64,000 bases of DNA from Candidatus Opimibacter skivensis (GTDB lineage: Bacteria; Bacteroidota; Bacteroidia; Chitinophagales; Saprospiraceae), in the NCBI GenBank assembly GCA_016722045.1, contig JADKGY010000032.1, forward strand, positions 161,001-225,000, in the 5' to 3' direction. A program made the translations under genes and the position numbers. Of this stretch, positions 19,382 through 27,125 are shown in pieces (within the stretch, counting starts at the first letter, position 1; the number at the start of each line of letters is the position of its first letter). The notes beneath the pieces were generated by a model. That model ran no database searches, was not told where the DNA came from, and worked only from the letters and a program-made list of their open reading frames with translations.

Positions 19382-20581
19382 TTAAGAAAAAGCGTTCAGA
19401 CCGGTGATATCCTGGCCTGTGATAAGGAGATGAATATCATGTGTTCCTTCATAAGTAAGTACAGTTTCCAGGTTCATCATATGTCTCATGATAGGATATT
19501 CATTGGTTATACCCATACCTCCGTGAATCTGACGGGCTTCACGGGCTATTTCCAGCGCCATATGTACATTATTCCTTTTTGCCATTGATATCTGGGCAGG
19601 AGTAGCTTTGCCTGCATTGGCAAGTGTGCCGAGACGCCATGCCAATAACTGCGCTTTTGTAATCTCAGTGATCATTTCGGCCAGTTTTTTCTGCGTGAGT
19701 TGAAAACCACCGATCGGCCTTCCGAATTGCTCACGTTCTTTAGAATAACGAAGTGCACTATCATAACAGTCAAGTGCTGCTCCGATAGCTCCCCATGCGA
19801 TGCCATATCTGGCTTTTGAGAGACAGGCCAGAGGCCCTTTGAGTCCTTTCACATCCTGAAAAATATGCGTTTTAGGCACCCTTACATCCTCAAAAACCAA
19901 TTCGCCGGTGATTGAAGCCCTGAGGGACCATTTTCCATGAATTTCAGGAGCGGAGAAACCTTTCCAGTCACTTTCCACGATCATACCTCTGATCTTATCT
20001 TCCTCATCTTTAGCCCATACGACAGCAAGATCCGCTACGGGGCTATTCGTAATCCACATCTTCGCACCATTCAGAATATAGGCATCTCCATCATCTGTGA
20101 TACGGGATATCATTCCACTTGGATTGGACCCAGCATCCGGTTCTGTCAAACCAAAACAACCTATCAGCTCACCCGCACCCAGCTTTGGAAGATATTTTTT
20201 ACGCAAGGGCTCGGATGCATATTTGAATATAGGGTACATGACCAGCGATCCCTGGACTGAGGCCATCGATCTTACCCCGGAATCACCTCGCTCTAACTCC
20301 TGCATGATGATGCCATAAGCGATCTCATCCATTCCCCCGCCACCATATTCTACAGGCAAACTAGGACCAAATGCCCCGATTTCAGCCAGCCCCTTAAATA
20401 AATGAGTCGGACATGCAGCCCGGTTTGAGTAATCTTCAATAATCGGACTCACTTCCTGTTTTACCCAGGCTCTGACCGCTTCCCTTGCCAACAAATGATC
20501 CTGGCTGAGCAATTCATCGATATTATAATAATCATGACCCTGGTACTGGTCCGTCTTAACACTGGTCTTAACCTCCATCAT
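19382..20581 (-). CDS. Acyl-CoA dehydrogenase, glutaryl-CoA dehydrogenase-like
   Basis: A 399-residue FAD enzyme. Visible signatures are CFGLTEPDAGSNPSG, AKMWITNSPVADLAVVWAK, KEREQFGRPIGGFQLTQKKLAEM and the C-terminal QIHGGMGITNEYPIMRHMMN. The catalytic-base Glu sits in TYEGTHDIH, the arrangement of glutaryl-CoA dehydrogenases rather than of short-chain enzymes. A role in lysine, tryptophan or other glutaryl-CoA catabolism is likely, feeding electrons to ETF. The gene is monocistronic and divergent from folB. Specificity for glutaryl-CoA is inferred from motifs only. Confidence 0.9.
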   Translation of the reverse strand: MMEVKTSVKTDQYQGHDYYNIDELLSQDHLLAREAVRAWVKQEVSPIIEDYSNRAACPTHLFKGLAEIGAFGPSLPVEYGGGGMDEIAYGIIMQELERGDSGVRSMASVQGSLVMYPIFKYASEPLRKKYLPKLGAGELIGCFGLTEPDAGSNPSGMISRITDDGDAYILNGAKMWITNSPVADLAVVWAKDEEDKIRGMIVESDWKGFSAPEIHGKWSLRASITGELVFEDVRVPKTHIFQDVKGLKGPLACLSKARYGIAWGAIGAALDCYDSALRYSKEREQFGRPIGGFQLTQKKLAEMITEITKAQLLAWRLGTLANAGKATPAQISMAKRNNVHMALEIAREARQIHGGMGITNEYPIMRHMMNLETVLTYEGTHDIHLLITGQDITGLNAFS

Positions 20582-20687
20582 ATTAGCTTTAATTGGATCG
20601 TAAAGATAACTAAGAACTCAGAGGCCGAAACACGAGTCTGATAGCTAACATTATTATAAGCGAAGAAAAGTTAAGATGTAAGTCTCC

Positions 20688-20706
20688 CGTAGGGGATTTA
20701 GGGGCC
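20688..20706 (+). repeat. AGGGGATTTAGGGG motif, copy 1
   Basis: CGTAGGGGATTTAGGGGCC lies before folB. The same GGGGATTTAGGGG core lies before the trehalase (45862-45875), and GGGATTTAGGGGCAA occurs inside queG (48159-48173). Confidence 0.55.
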
Positions 20707-20746
20707 AAAACAGTAACTATCTTACGCCCTATCAAACATCCCCGGC

Positions 20747-21100
20747 ATGGCCAAAATAAAATTAGATGGAATGTCCTTTTATGCTCATCATGGCTATTAT
20801 ACTCATGAGCGGACGAGAGGCAACAATTATATGGTTGATGTCACCGTAGAAACCAATATAGACGGAGCAGCCCTTGATGATGACCTGCATCAGACTATTA
20901 ACTATGAGATTATCTACCGGATCTGCAGCGATATCATGGAAGAACCCTGCAAACTGATTGAGACCGTGGCTTTCAGGATAGCGCATGAAATCAAAAAGAC
21001 CTTTCCAAAACTGAAGAATATCGTTGTCGTCCTGCACAAAATAAAACCCGAACTCGGCGGACCTGTGCAAAGCGCCCAGATCATTTATAAACTCAAATGA
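20747..21100 (+). CDS. folB: Dihydroneopterin aldolase
   Basis: A 117-residue cytoplasmic enzyme of folate synthesis that splits 7,8-dihydroneopterin into 6-hydroxymethyl-dihydropterin and glycolaldehyde. The FYAHHGYYTHER block holds the substrate-site Glu, and LHKIKPELGGPV holds the catalytic Lys region. Length is typical. A DUF4197 gene follows after 47 bp on the same strand. The upstream intergenic stretch carries the GGGGATTTAGGGGC motif seen elsewhere in the window. Confidence 0.93.
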   Translation: MAKIKLDGMSFYAHHGYYTHERTRGNNYMVDVTVETNIDGAALDDDLHQTINYEIIYRICSDIMEEPCKLIETVAFRIAHEIKKTFPKLKNIVVVLHKIKPELGGPVQSAQIIYKLK

Positions 21101-21147
21101 TCTTTTAGCGTTAAGGATAAGGCACTTATCAATAAAAGCCTTTTCTT

Positions 21148-21843
21148 ATGCAAAACCGGATCATTATTTTTTCTTTATTCTTTGCTGTTTTACTTCCTTC
21201 ATGTGATACACTGAAACAAGTACTCAGTGAGCCTACCACGGCTGAAATAGGTTCCGGTTTAAAACAAGCTCTTGAATTCGGTATTAATGAAGGAGCAAAT
21301 CTATTGTCACAACGGGATGGTTACTATAAGAGCGCTTATAAAATCTTACTTCCTGAAGAAGCAAGGAGAGTTACTAACCGACTCAAAGTTATACCCGGGT
21401 TCAGTGATCTGGAAAATGTAATCGTCGAAAAACTGAATCACGCTGCTGAAGATGCTGCGAAATCAGCCGCCCCTATATTCGTTGATGCCATTAAGGAAAT
21501 GACATTTGATGATGCGTTGAACATCTTACTTGGATCTAAAGATGCAGCCACACAATACCTTCATACCAAAACGTATTCACCGCTCTATCAGAAATTTCAA
21601 CCCGTGATCGTCACCTCACTCAATAAATTTAATGCGATACAATATTGGGCAGATGCAATCAATGCCTATAACAAGATCCCTCTCGTTGAAAAAGTCAATC
21701 CCAAACTTGATGAATATGTGACGGACAAAGCGCTCGATGGTCTGTTTGCAATGGTAGCCCAAAAAGAACTTGTTATCCGAACAGATATAAGCAGCCGCAC
21801 AACGGACCTGCTGAAAAAAGTATTTGCAAAACAGGATAAGTGA
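21148..21843 (+). CDS. DUF4197 family lipoprotein
   Basis: A 231-residue exported protein with a lipobox-like LLPSC (Cys about residue 19). The remainder matches the DUF4197 family: GLKQALEFGINEGANLLSQ, YKILLPEEARRV, APIFVDAIKEMTFDDALNIL and LDEYVTDKALDGLF appear in the usual order. No enzymatic residues are known for the family. It lies after folB in the same direction and convergent with the plug-domain lipoprotein. Function unknown. Confidence 0.88.
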   Translation: MQNRIIIFSLFFAVLLPSCDTLKQVLSEPTTAEIGSGLKQALEFGINEGANLLSQRDGYYKSAYKILLPEEARRVTNRLKVIPGFSDLENVIVEKLNHAAEDAAKSAAPIFVDAIKEMTFDDALNILLGSKDAATQYLHTKTYSPLYQKFQPVIVTSLNKFNAIQYWADAINAYNKIPLVEKVNPKLDEYVTDKALDGLFAMVAQKELVIRTDISSRTTDLLKKVFAKQDK

Positions 21844-21883
21844 ATAGTGAATTAAATATTTTTTAACTCCCCGCTTTTTAGAT

Positions 21884-22294
21884 TTACTGCTTCAGTTTAA
21901 TGACGATCACACCATTTGAACCCCGGCTACCATAGAATGCTGTCTCACTCGGAGATTTCAATACCCGGATAGACTTAATATCTGATACCAGCACTGTAGA
22001 ATTAGCAGCGGCCAGTCCACCACTTATAGGCGTTCCATTGATGACCAATAAAGGCTCGCTATCACTGTTTATAGAGGCCATGCCTCTTATAGATACGCGT
22101 GCACTGCTTCCTCTGCCCGTAACCGAAATACCTGAAATTCTACTTAAATAATCTACCAGATCAACAGCTTGATTCACATTTTCAACTTTATCTGTAGAAT
22201 TTGTTTTGGAGGAGGATGAAGCTTTTTTTGATGAGCTACAGGCTTCAACAACCATGAGTGAAAGAAATAAGCAAAAAATGGTCATCACTTTCAT
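21884..22294 (-). CDS. Lipoprotein consisting of a lone TonB-receptor plug domain
   Basis: A 136-residue exported protein. The signal ends in VEACSSS (Cys about residue 19). After a Ser/Lys-rich linker, residues about 45-136 match the plug domain of SusC-type receptors: GRGSSARVSIRGM, PLLVINGTPISGG, VSDIKSIRVLKSPSETAFYGSRGSNGVIVIKLK. There is no barrel and the gene stops right where one would begin. It may be a free-standing plug that regulates or recruits a receptor, or a remnant that kept its start and stop. No SusC partner is adjacent. Confidence 0.82.
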   Translation of the reverse strand: MKVMTIFCLFLSLMVVEACSSSKKASSSSKTNSTDKVENVNQAVDLVDYLSRISGISVTGRGSSARVSIRGMASINSDSEPLLVINGTPISGGLAAANSTVLVSDIKSIRVLKSPSETAFYGSRGSNGVIVIKLKQ

Positions 22295-22469
22295 AATTAC
22301 TGAATTTTATCAATGTTTATTCCTTGCTAAACGTACGAGCCTTTCCAAAAGTACTGTTGCAATTCTGACAAGATGAGGTGAATCAATCAAAGATTATAAT
22401 ACCTACGATCAGGAACTCCATTTCATCGATTAACTAATGAATCATTTGGACTGGATGCAGCCAGGTTGA

Positions 22470-23489
22470 TTACTTCAAAATGTCACGTATCTCTTTTTTT
22501 TCATCATCTGAAAAAATCAGGTGGTTGAGGGCAGCGACATTATCATCGATTTGTTCCGGCTTGCTGGCACCTACGAGAATTGTGGTTACTCTGGGATCAA
22601 TCAACAACCATGCTATAGCCATCTGAGCAAGGGACTGCCCTCGCTTGAGAGCAATTTGATTCAAAGCCCTGACTTTTACCAACCGTTCATCTGTAATCTG
22701 GGTAGTTTTAAGATACCGCCCGTCTTTCACAGCACGACTATCTTCAGGAAAACCTTTAAGATACCGGTCGGTTAATACGCCTTGCTCAAGTGGAGAAAAT
22801 GGAATGCAACCAATTCCTTCTTCTCCTAACACATCCAACAAGCCATCATCTTCAACCCATCGATCCAACATACTATATCTCGGTTGGTGAATGAGGCAAG
22901 GAGTACCCATCTCTTTAAGAATCTTCGATGCTCTCCTTGTGTCTTCAGATTTGTATTGAGAAATACCTACATACAATGCTTTTCCCTGCTGAACAGCAGT
23001 ATGCAATGCACCCATAGTTTCTTCCAGTGGTGTATCAGGATCTCTCCGGTGCGAATAAAATATATCTACATACTCCAGACCCATTCGCTTCAAACTATGA
23101 TCAAGACTAGACAATAAATATTTACGCGAACCCAGATTGCCATAAGGCCCTGGCCACATATCCCAGCCTGCTTTTGTTGAGATAATTAATTCATCTCTAT
23201 AGCCTGTAAAATCCTGTCTGAATATTTTTCCGAAATTCTCTTCAGCAGATCCATAAGGAGGACCATAATTATTAGCAAGGTCAAAATGAGTGATCCCATA
23301 ATCAAAACATGTGCGCAATATTCGACGCCCGTTTTCAATGTCATCCACATGTCCGAAATTATGCCATAGCCCAATCGAAAGTGCTGACAGTTGGATGCCA
23401 CTCCTACCACATCGCCGGTATATCATTTTATCATACCGGTTCTCATGGGCTACATAAACTCCTTGGGCGTGGGTCTCTTTTGTTTTCAT
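22470..23489 (-). CDS. Aldo/keto reductase, YghZ-like
   Basis: A 339-residue NADPH-dependent oxidoreductase very close to E. coli YghZ (L-glyceraldehyde 3-phosphate reductase). Blocks in common include RCGRSGIQL, SIGLWHNFGHVDD, FDLANNYGPPYGSAEENFG, STKAGWDMWPGPYG and GLEYVDIFYSHR. The catalytic Tyr of NNYGPP and the Lys of STKAG are visible. The likely role is detoxification of glyceraldehyde phosphate, methylglyoxal or similar aldehydes. The gene stands alone. The N-terminal stretch before MIYRRCG aligns with YghZ, so the ATG at 23489 is kept. Confidence 0.93.
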   Translation of the reverse strand: MKTKETHAQGVYVAHENRYDKMIYRRCGRSGIQLSALSIGLWHNFGHVDDIENGRRILRTCFDYGITHFDLANNYGPPYGSAEENFGKIFRQDFTGYRDELIISTKAGWDMWPGPYGNLGSRKYLLSSLDHSLKRMGLEYVDIFYSHRRDPDTPLEETMGALHTAVQQGKALYVGISQYKSEDTRRASKILKEMGTPCLIHQPRYSMLDRWVEDDGLLDVLGEEGIGCIPFSPLEQGVLTDRYLKGFPEDSRAVKDGRYLKTTQITDERLVKVRALNQIALKRGQSLAQMAIAWLLIDPRVTTILVGASKPEQIDDNVAALNHLIFSDDEKKEIRDILK

Positions 23490-23594
23490 ACTTATACTTA
23501 TGAATTGGTATTTGGCTATTCCTTATCCAGCCACAAATTAGTGATTGGGTATTACAGTACGTAGAAAAGTGCGAAACACTCCGAAACGGATATC

Positions 23595-24056
23595 TTATTC
23601 TGGTAATTTGAATATGTATTGTTCATTGTATTCAATTTCAAATTCCTCCAAAAGTTCTCTGTATTCCGTCAGAAAAGTCTTTTTCTGATGATGCTTTTCC
23701 TGATTTAATATATAATTTATCATGGTTGGCACTGAACTTTTTCGGTACGAAAAAGCTCCGTATCCACCTAGCCAATTAAAATGCCTCGGGGTAAGACTTT
23801 GCTGGTTAATCCATTCCGAAGAATCACCACTGACGATCCTCATGAGGTCTGAAATAGATTGATGAGGTCTCATTCCGAAAAAAAAATGCAAGTGGTCGGG
23901 CATACTATTAATTGCTAACATTTTATGTTTATGGTTTTGTACTATTCCGGTTATGTATTGATGAAGTCTTTCTTTCCATTCCGGAAGAATCAATGCTTGT
24001 CTGTATTTGACAGCGACCACGATCTGGATGTGGATCTGAGTATACGTGTTTGCCAT
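23595..24056 (-). mobile_element. IS200-like REP-associated tyrosine transposase (RAYT/TnpA_REP)
   Basis: A 153-residue Y1-transposase of the IS200 TnpA type. The HUH motif is HLH within MPDHLHFFF, and the nucleophile Tyr lies in NYILNQEKHH. QIVVAVKYRQALI and YGAFSYRKSSV are further family blocks. The ATG at 24056 (MANTYTQ) gives the usual length; the open frame continues to 24209 but only through palindromic repeat DNA. Palindromes with a GGTTGGTAAC tail lie directly upstream (24141-24392) and again at 44252-44467. That pairing is typical of domesticated RAYT proteins rather than of a moving insertion sequence. Confidence 0.88.
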
Positions 24057-24140
24057 GAGAATCAGGTTTTGTCTAAACCTATATGTCTCGAAGGGTCTCA
24101 TTTGTGACCGGTAAGGAGTAAGATTTTCGGGACTATGTGT

Positions 24141-24392
24141 TGCCCCTCTGGGGCAAGTGAGAGATTTCTGGCTGTCTATAGTTACCAACCTAGCGCCCCT
24201 CCGGGGCATTTAAGATTAACTGTATTTGTCAGTTTGGCTTGTCGCTTACACCTGTTATCAGCTTTTTACCCTTCGAACATTTGCGACCTACTTTACAGTT
24301 AGGGAAATGACTTGAGATTGAAATGTCCCGGAGGGACAACAGGTTGGTAACAGATGAGTGAACGAATACAAAACCTTGCCTCGGAGAGGCAA
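24141..24392. repeat. REP-like palindrome cluster beside the RAYT gene
   Basis: Four short perfect palindromes: TGCCCCTCTGGGGCA at 24141-24155, GCCCCTCCGGGGC at 24195-24207, TGTCCCGGAGGGACA at 24324-24338 and TTGCCTCGGAGAGGCAA at 24376-24392. Two have the tail GGTTGGTAAC three or four bases away (24342-24351; reverse complement at 24181-24190). Stem sequence varies while pairing is kept. Confidence 0.85.
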
Positions 24393-24430
24393 AACTATCT
24401 GTTGTCTTATCGTGGAACTGATTCGAAGAA

Positions 24431-26437
24431 TTATCTCTTCACAACCTGATTACATGTAAAATGTCCATCAACTATACTCTTTATTAAATAAATTCCGGGG
24501 GCCACCAGGGAGAAATCAAGACCATATTGCTCCTCCTGAAAAACCTTTGGGATTGAAAGTGATTGCCCTATCAAATCAGTGACGAATAGTTTTGCTACCT
24601 CATGATCATCATTTCTGATCCATAATACATCTTCTACCGGATTTGGAAAGAAACGGACATTGGCATTCACCACATTCCCGAACCCGGTTGTACCCTCAAC
24701 CGAGATATGTACAGGTGTGCTCCATGTTTCTGCCCCATCATTATCTGTTGCTTTTACACGAATTTCATATTCACCTTCATTTGGAAATTGCCAATCATAT
24801 GTGTATGGCAATGTATTTATTGTAGCTATTGAATCACTATTAATATACACCACAAGATGCTGCACTGTTCCATCTGCGTCTTCAGCATCAAGTTGCAAAG
24901 TGACGTTGGCGAGATCAATTGAAAAAACAGATTGATCAGGAGGATATATAATAGTAGTCGTAGGTGGTTGATTGATGAGTTGTTCTTTAATTCTGAAATT
25001 AAAATATCCTTTTGGGGCAACGATTGGTCTCACCTGCTCTTTACCACTGTTTGACCTTGCCTTGATATAATATTGAACTTCCGATCCGGATACCTGTGCT
25101 GGTATGACAGCGGACCAAATGTTTTGAAGGGTATCAGATATGGACATTATGACTTTGTTGTAAACAGAGTCATCGGCCAGGCGATAATAAAGATCCGCTC
25201 CTTCAATTCCACTGCTGTGCCTTATATAAGCTGTAACAGGATAATCCTGCTCAGCATTGTCCGAATCCCGAAGACGTGCGTGTGCTATCAAAAGAGGATC
25301 CGTGACGCCCACTAACTTCGTGATACAATGCAACGCACCTAAAGATGAAATGATGGAGTTGCAGTTGATTCCGACTACATTATAGCCTGGCAAATTCTCC
25401 CTGTATATTCTTAAGGCTGTAGTATCATATTTCTCTTCATAAGTAGGAACGAGAAGTGTCTTATTCAGAAAAACTGCATTCGTATATGTCCTGTAATTCC
25501 CTCCATGATCGGGATAGCGGTTATTCGCATCGGGTGGCATGGGCATTCTTATTATTCTGTACTTATGCCCGAAGGAGGTTTTTATTTCATTGTTCAGGTA
25601 TTCGATGTTGGCATTGATTTGTGGTCCGTCAGCTACACCATCAGGATACTCCCCCACGATGATCGTCTCTTCATCAATGATCCGCATATGCATATCAAGG
25701 TGATGAATGCCATCATAGGGCAGTGTGGGAAATTTCACATATTGCTCGACACCCAGATATTTTTTAGCTATGGTATCAATTTCATCTTCTGTCTTATCAC
25801 TATTTTCTTCAAGTACCAGCATTGAGGAAAATGCATTGTGCAAACCATCTGAAAAATGATTGCCTCCGGTATGTACAAAATCATCAGGATCGACAGTGGC
25901 TTCATACAAAGGAATATGCAAATAATCAGCCACGGCTGCAGGTGTTGCATCATCCTGGGGTCGTGGTCTATTATATATCCAGTCAATCTGCCAAAGTGAA
26001 TCGACATCATTACTATAAACTGACCAGGCTCCATAATCACATACCCATATCGAATTGAACGGAGTGACAACAAACCTTACAGAATCCAGCGGGATGCCTG
26101 CATTTGTAAGCTGATTAGTGACTGTCGTCGAATCAGTAGTGATGATCAGGACTTTGCACTCTTTGACAGCATTCCGTACGATTTCTTTCAGGATAGTCGC
26201 TTGTCCGGTCCAGGCAATTGTGACAGCCTGTATCTGTTCCCATTCTGCCATAGTCCTTACTTTGGTGGGGGGCGCCATAGGTATATGTCTTGCAATAGAA
26301 ACGTCGTGCTTCTTCAGATAATCTGGCATCAGTTGTTCTTCAACCGGTGTAAGGTTATGTTGTTGATTATTATTCTGAGCCAGCAGTCTGAAGGCAAAAA
26401 TGGATAGAATAAAAAGCAGAGTTACAATCTTCATCAT
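24431..26437 (-). CDS. Secreted peptidylarginine deiminase (PPAD-like) with T9SS C-terminal domain
   Basis: A 668-residue exported enzyme of the PAD_porph/agmatine deiminase fold, expected to turn arginine into citrulline. Residues 1-21 are a signal peptide. Candidate catalytic residues are Asp134, His246, Asp248, Asn320 and Cys371 (GALHC). They match in order and near-identical spacing Asp130, His236, Asp238, Asn297 and Cys351 of Porphyromonas gingivalis PPAD as I recall it. The RPRP motif (Arg157, Arg159), which in PPAD binds the substrate's terminal carboxylate, is kept. Shared blocks also include YNRPRP, TGGN and YTN. An Ig-like domain follows the catalytic part, then a bacterial Ig/PKD-like domain (about 490-585) and a type A T9SS sorting domain (about 597-668). 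It is likely exported and surface-attached or released. Monocistronic. Confidence 0.9.
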   Translation of the reverse strand: MMKIVTLLFILSIFAFRLLAQNNNQQHNLTPVEEQLMPDYLKKHDVSIARHIPMAPPTKVRTMAEWEQIQAVTIAWTGQATILKEIVRNAVKECKVLIITTDSTTVTNQLTNAGIPLDSVRFVVTPFNSIWVCDYGAWSVYSNDVDSLWQIDWIYNRPRPQDDATPAAVADYLHIPLYEATVDPDDFVHTGGNHFSDGLHNAFSSMLVLEENSDKTEDEIDTIAKKYLGVEQYVKFPTLPYDGIHHLDMHMRIIDEETIIVGEYPDGVADGPQINANIEYLNNEIKTSFGHKYRIIRMPMPPDANNRYPDHGGNYRTYTNAVFLNKTLLVPTYEEKYDTTALRIYRENLPGYNVVGINCNSIISSLGALHCITKLVGVTDPLLIAHARLRDSDNAEQDYPVTAYIRHSSGIEGADLYYRLADDSVYNKVIMSISDTLQNIWSAVIPAQVSGSEVQYYIKARSNSGKEQVRPIVAPKGYFNFRIKEQLINQPPTTTIIYPPDQSVFSIDLANVTLQLDAEDADGTVQHLVVYINSDSIATINTLPYTYDWQFPNEGEYEIRVKATDNDGAETWSTPVHISVEGTTGFGNVVNANVRFFPNPVEDVLWIRNDDHEVAKLFVTDLIGQSLSIPKVFQEEQYGLDFSLVAPGIYLIKSIVDGHFTCNQVVKR

Positions 26438-27125
26438 ACAAAAAGATTCACCACCAGATTAAAATATAGACAGGAACCCGAAGATATTGATATTCCACCA
26501 TGCTATCGACATTCGATGCACGAATGCATGCCAGAGGCATTCCAATCATCAATTCTACTTCCTGATTGAATCATCCACTTAAATCAATCTTTGAAACATG
26601 GCATTCAGCAGTTAAAACTTAAGATATGGGCCATGTATTACTTTCAAAAATACATGTTGCAGGCACATTCTCAAGATCAGAGGATTTCTGGGATCCCTTT
26701 TAGTCAAAAAGTAGTTGGACTGTTGTGAACCTGAGAGTGTAAAGGAAGAAATTGTCCTGATTATTATTTTCTAATAATATTTTAATATCTTTCTAACTAT
26801 TTCTTAATATTGTCATTGGAAAATTTTAACGAAAATCTTCCAGGGTAGAATGGTCCCTCTTCCAATCCGCATTCACACCTTGATTATCAAGGAAAAGCTA
26901 TTGTCCTCATTTACAGCATATTTGATCCTAAACGTTTGACAAAGCTCCCTTAACCATCGATGCCAGCCGGATGTTTCGATCATTTTTCCCATTTCAGAAC
27001 AACATGAATGCATATTGATATTGTATGTATCTAATATGTAATGTCTATAGGGCTTTATTCCAATTTAAAGTAATACACAAATCAATCAAAACCTTTTAAT
27101 CAGCTTTTTCAAAAACTAACTAAGT
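26438..27125. other. Gene-free region upstream of susC
   Basis: About 690 AT-rich bases between divergent genes with no supported reading frame. An inverted repeat GAATGC...GCATTC lies at 26522-26542, overlapping ATTCG-ATGCA-CGAAT at about 26511-26525. I see no clear TTTG/TAnnTTTG pair. Control sites for the susC operon should be here. Confidence 0.5.

Noticed and set aside
24057..24209. N-terminal extension of the RAYT transposase
   Set aside because: The extra 51 codons are REP palindrome DNA, and the family begins at the Met at 24056.
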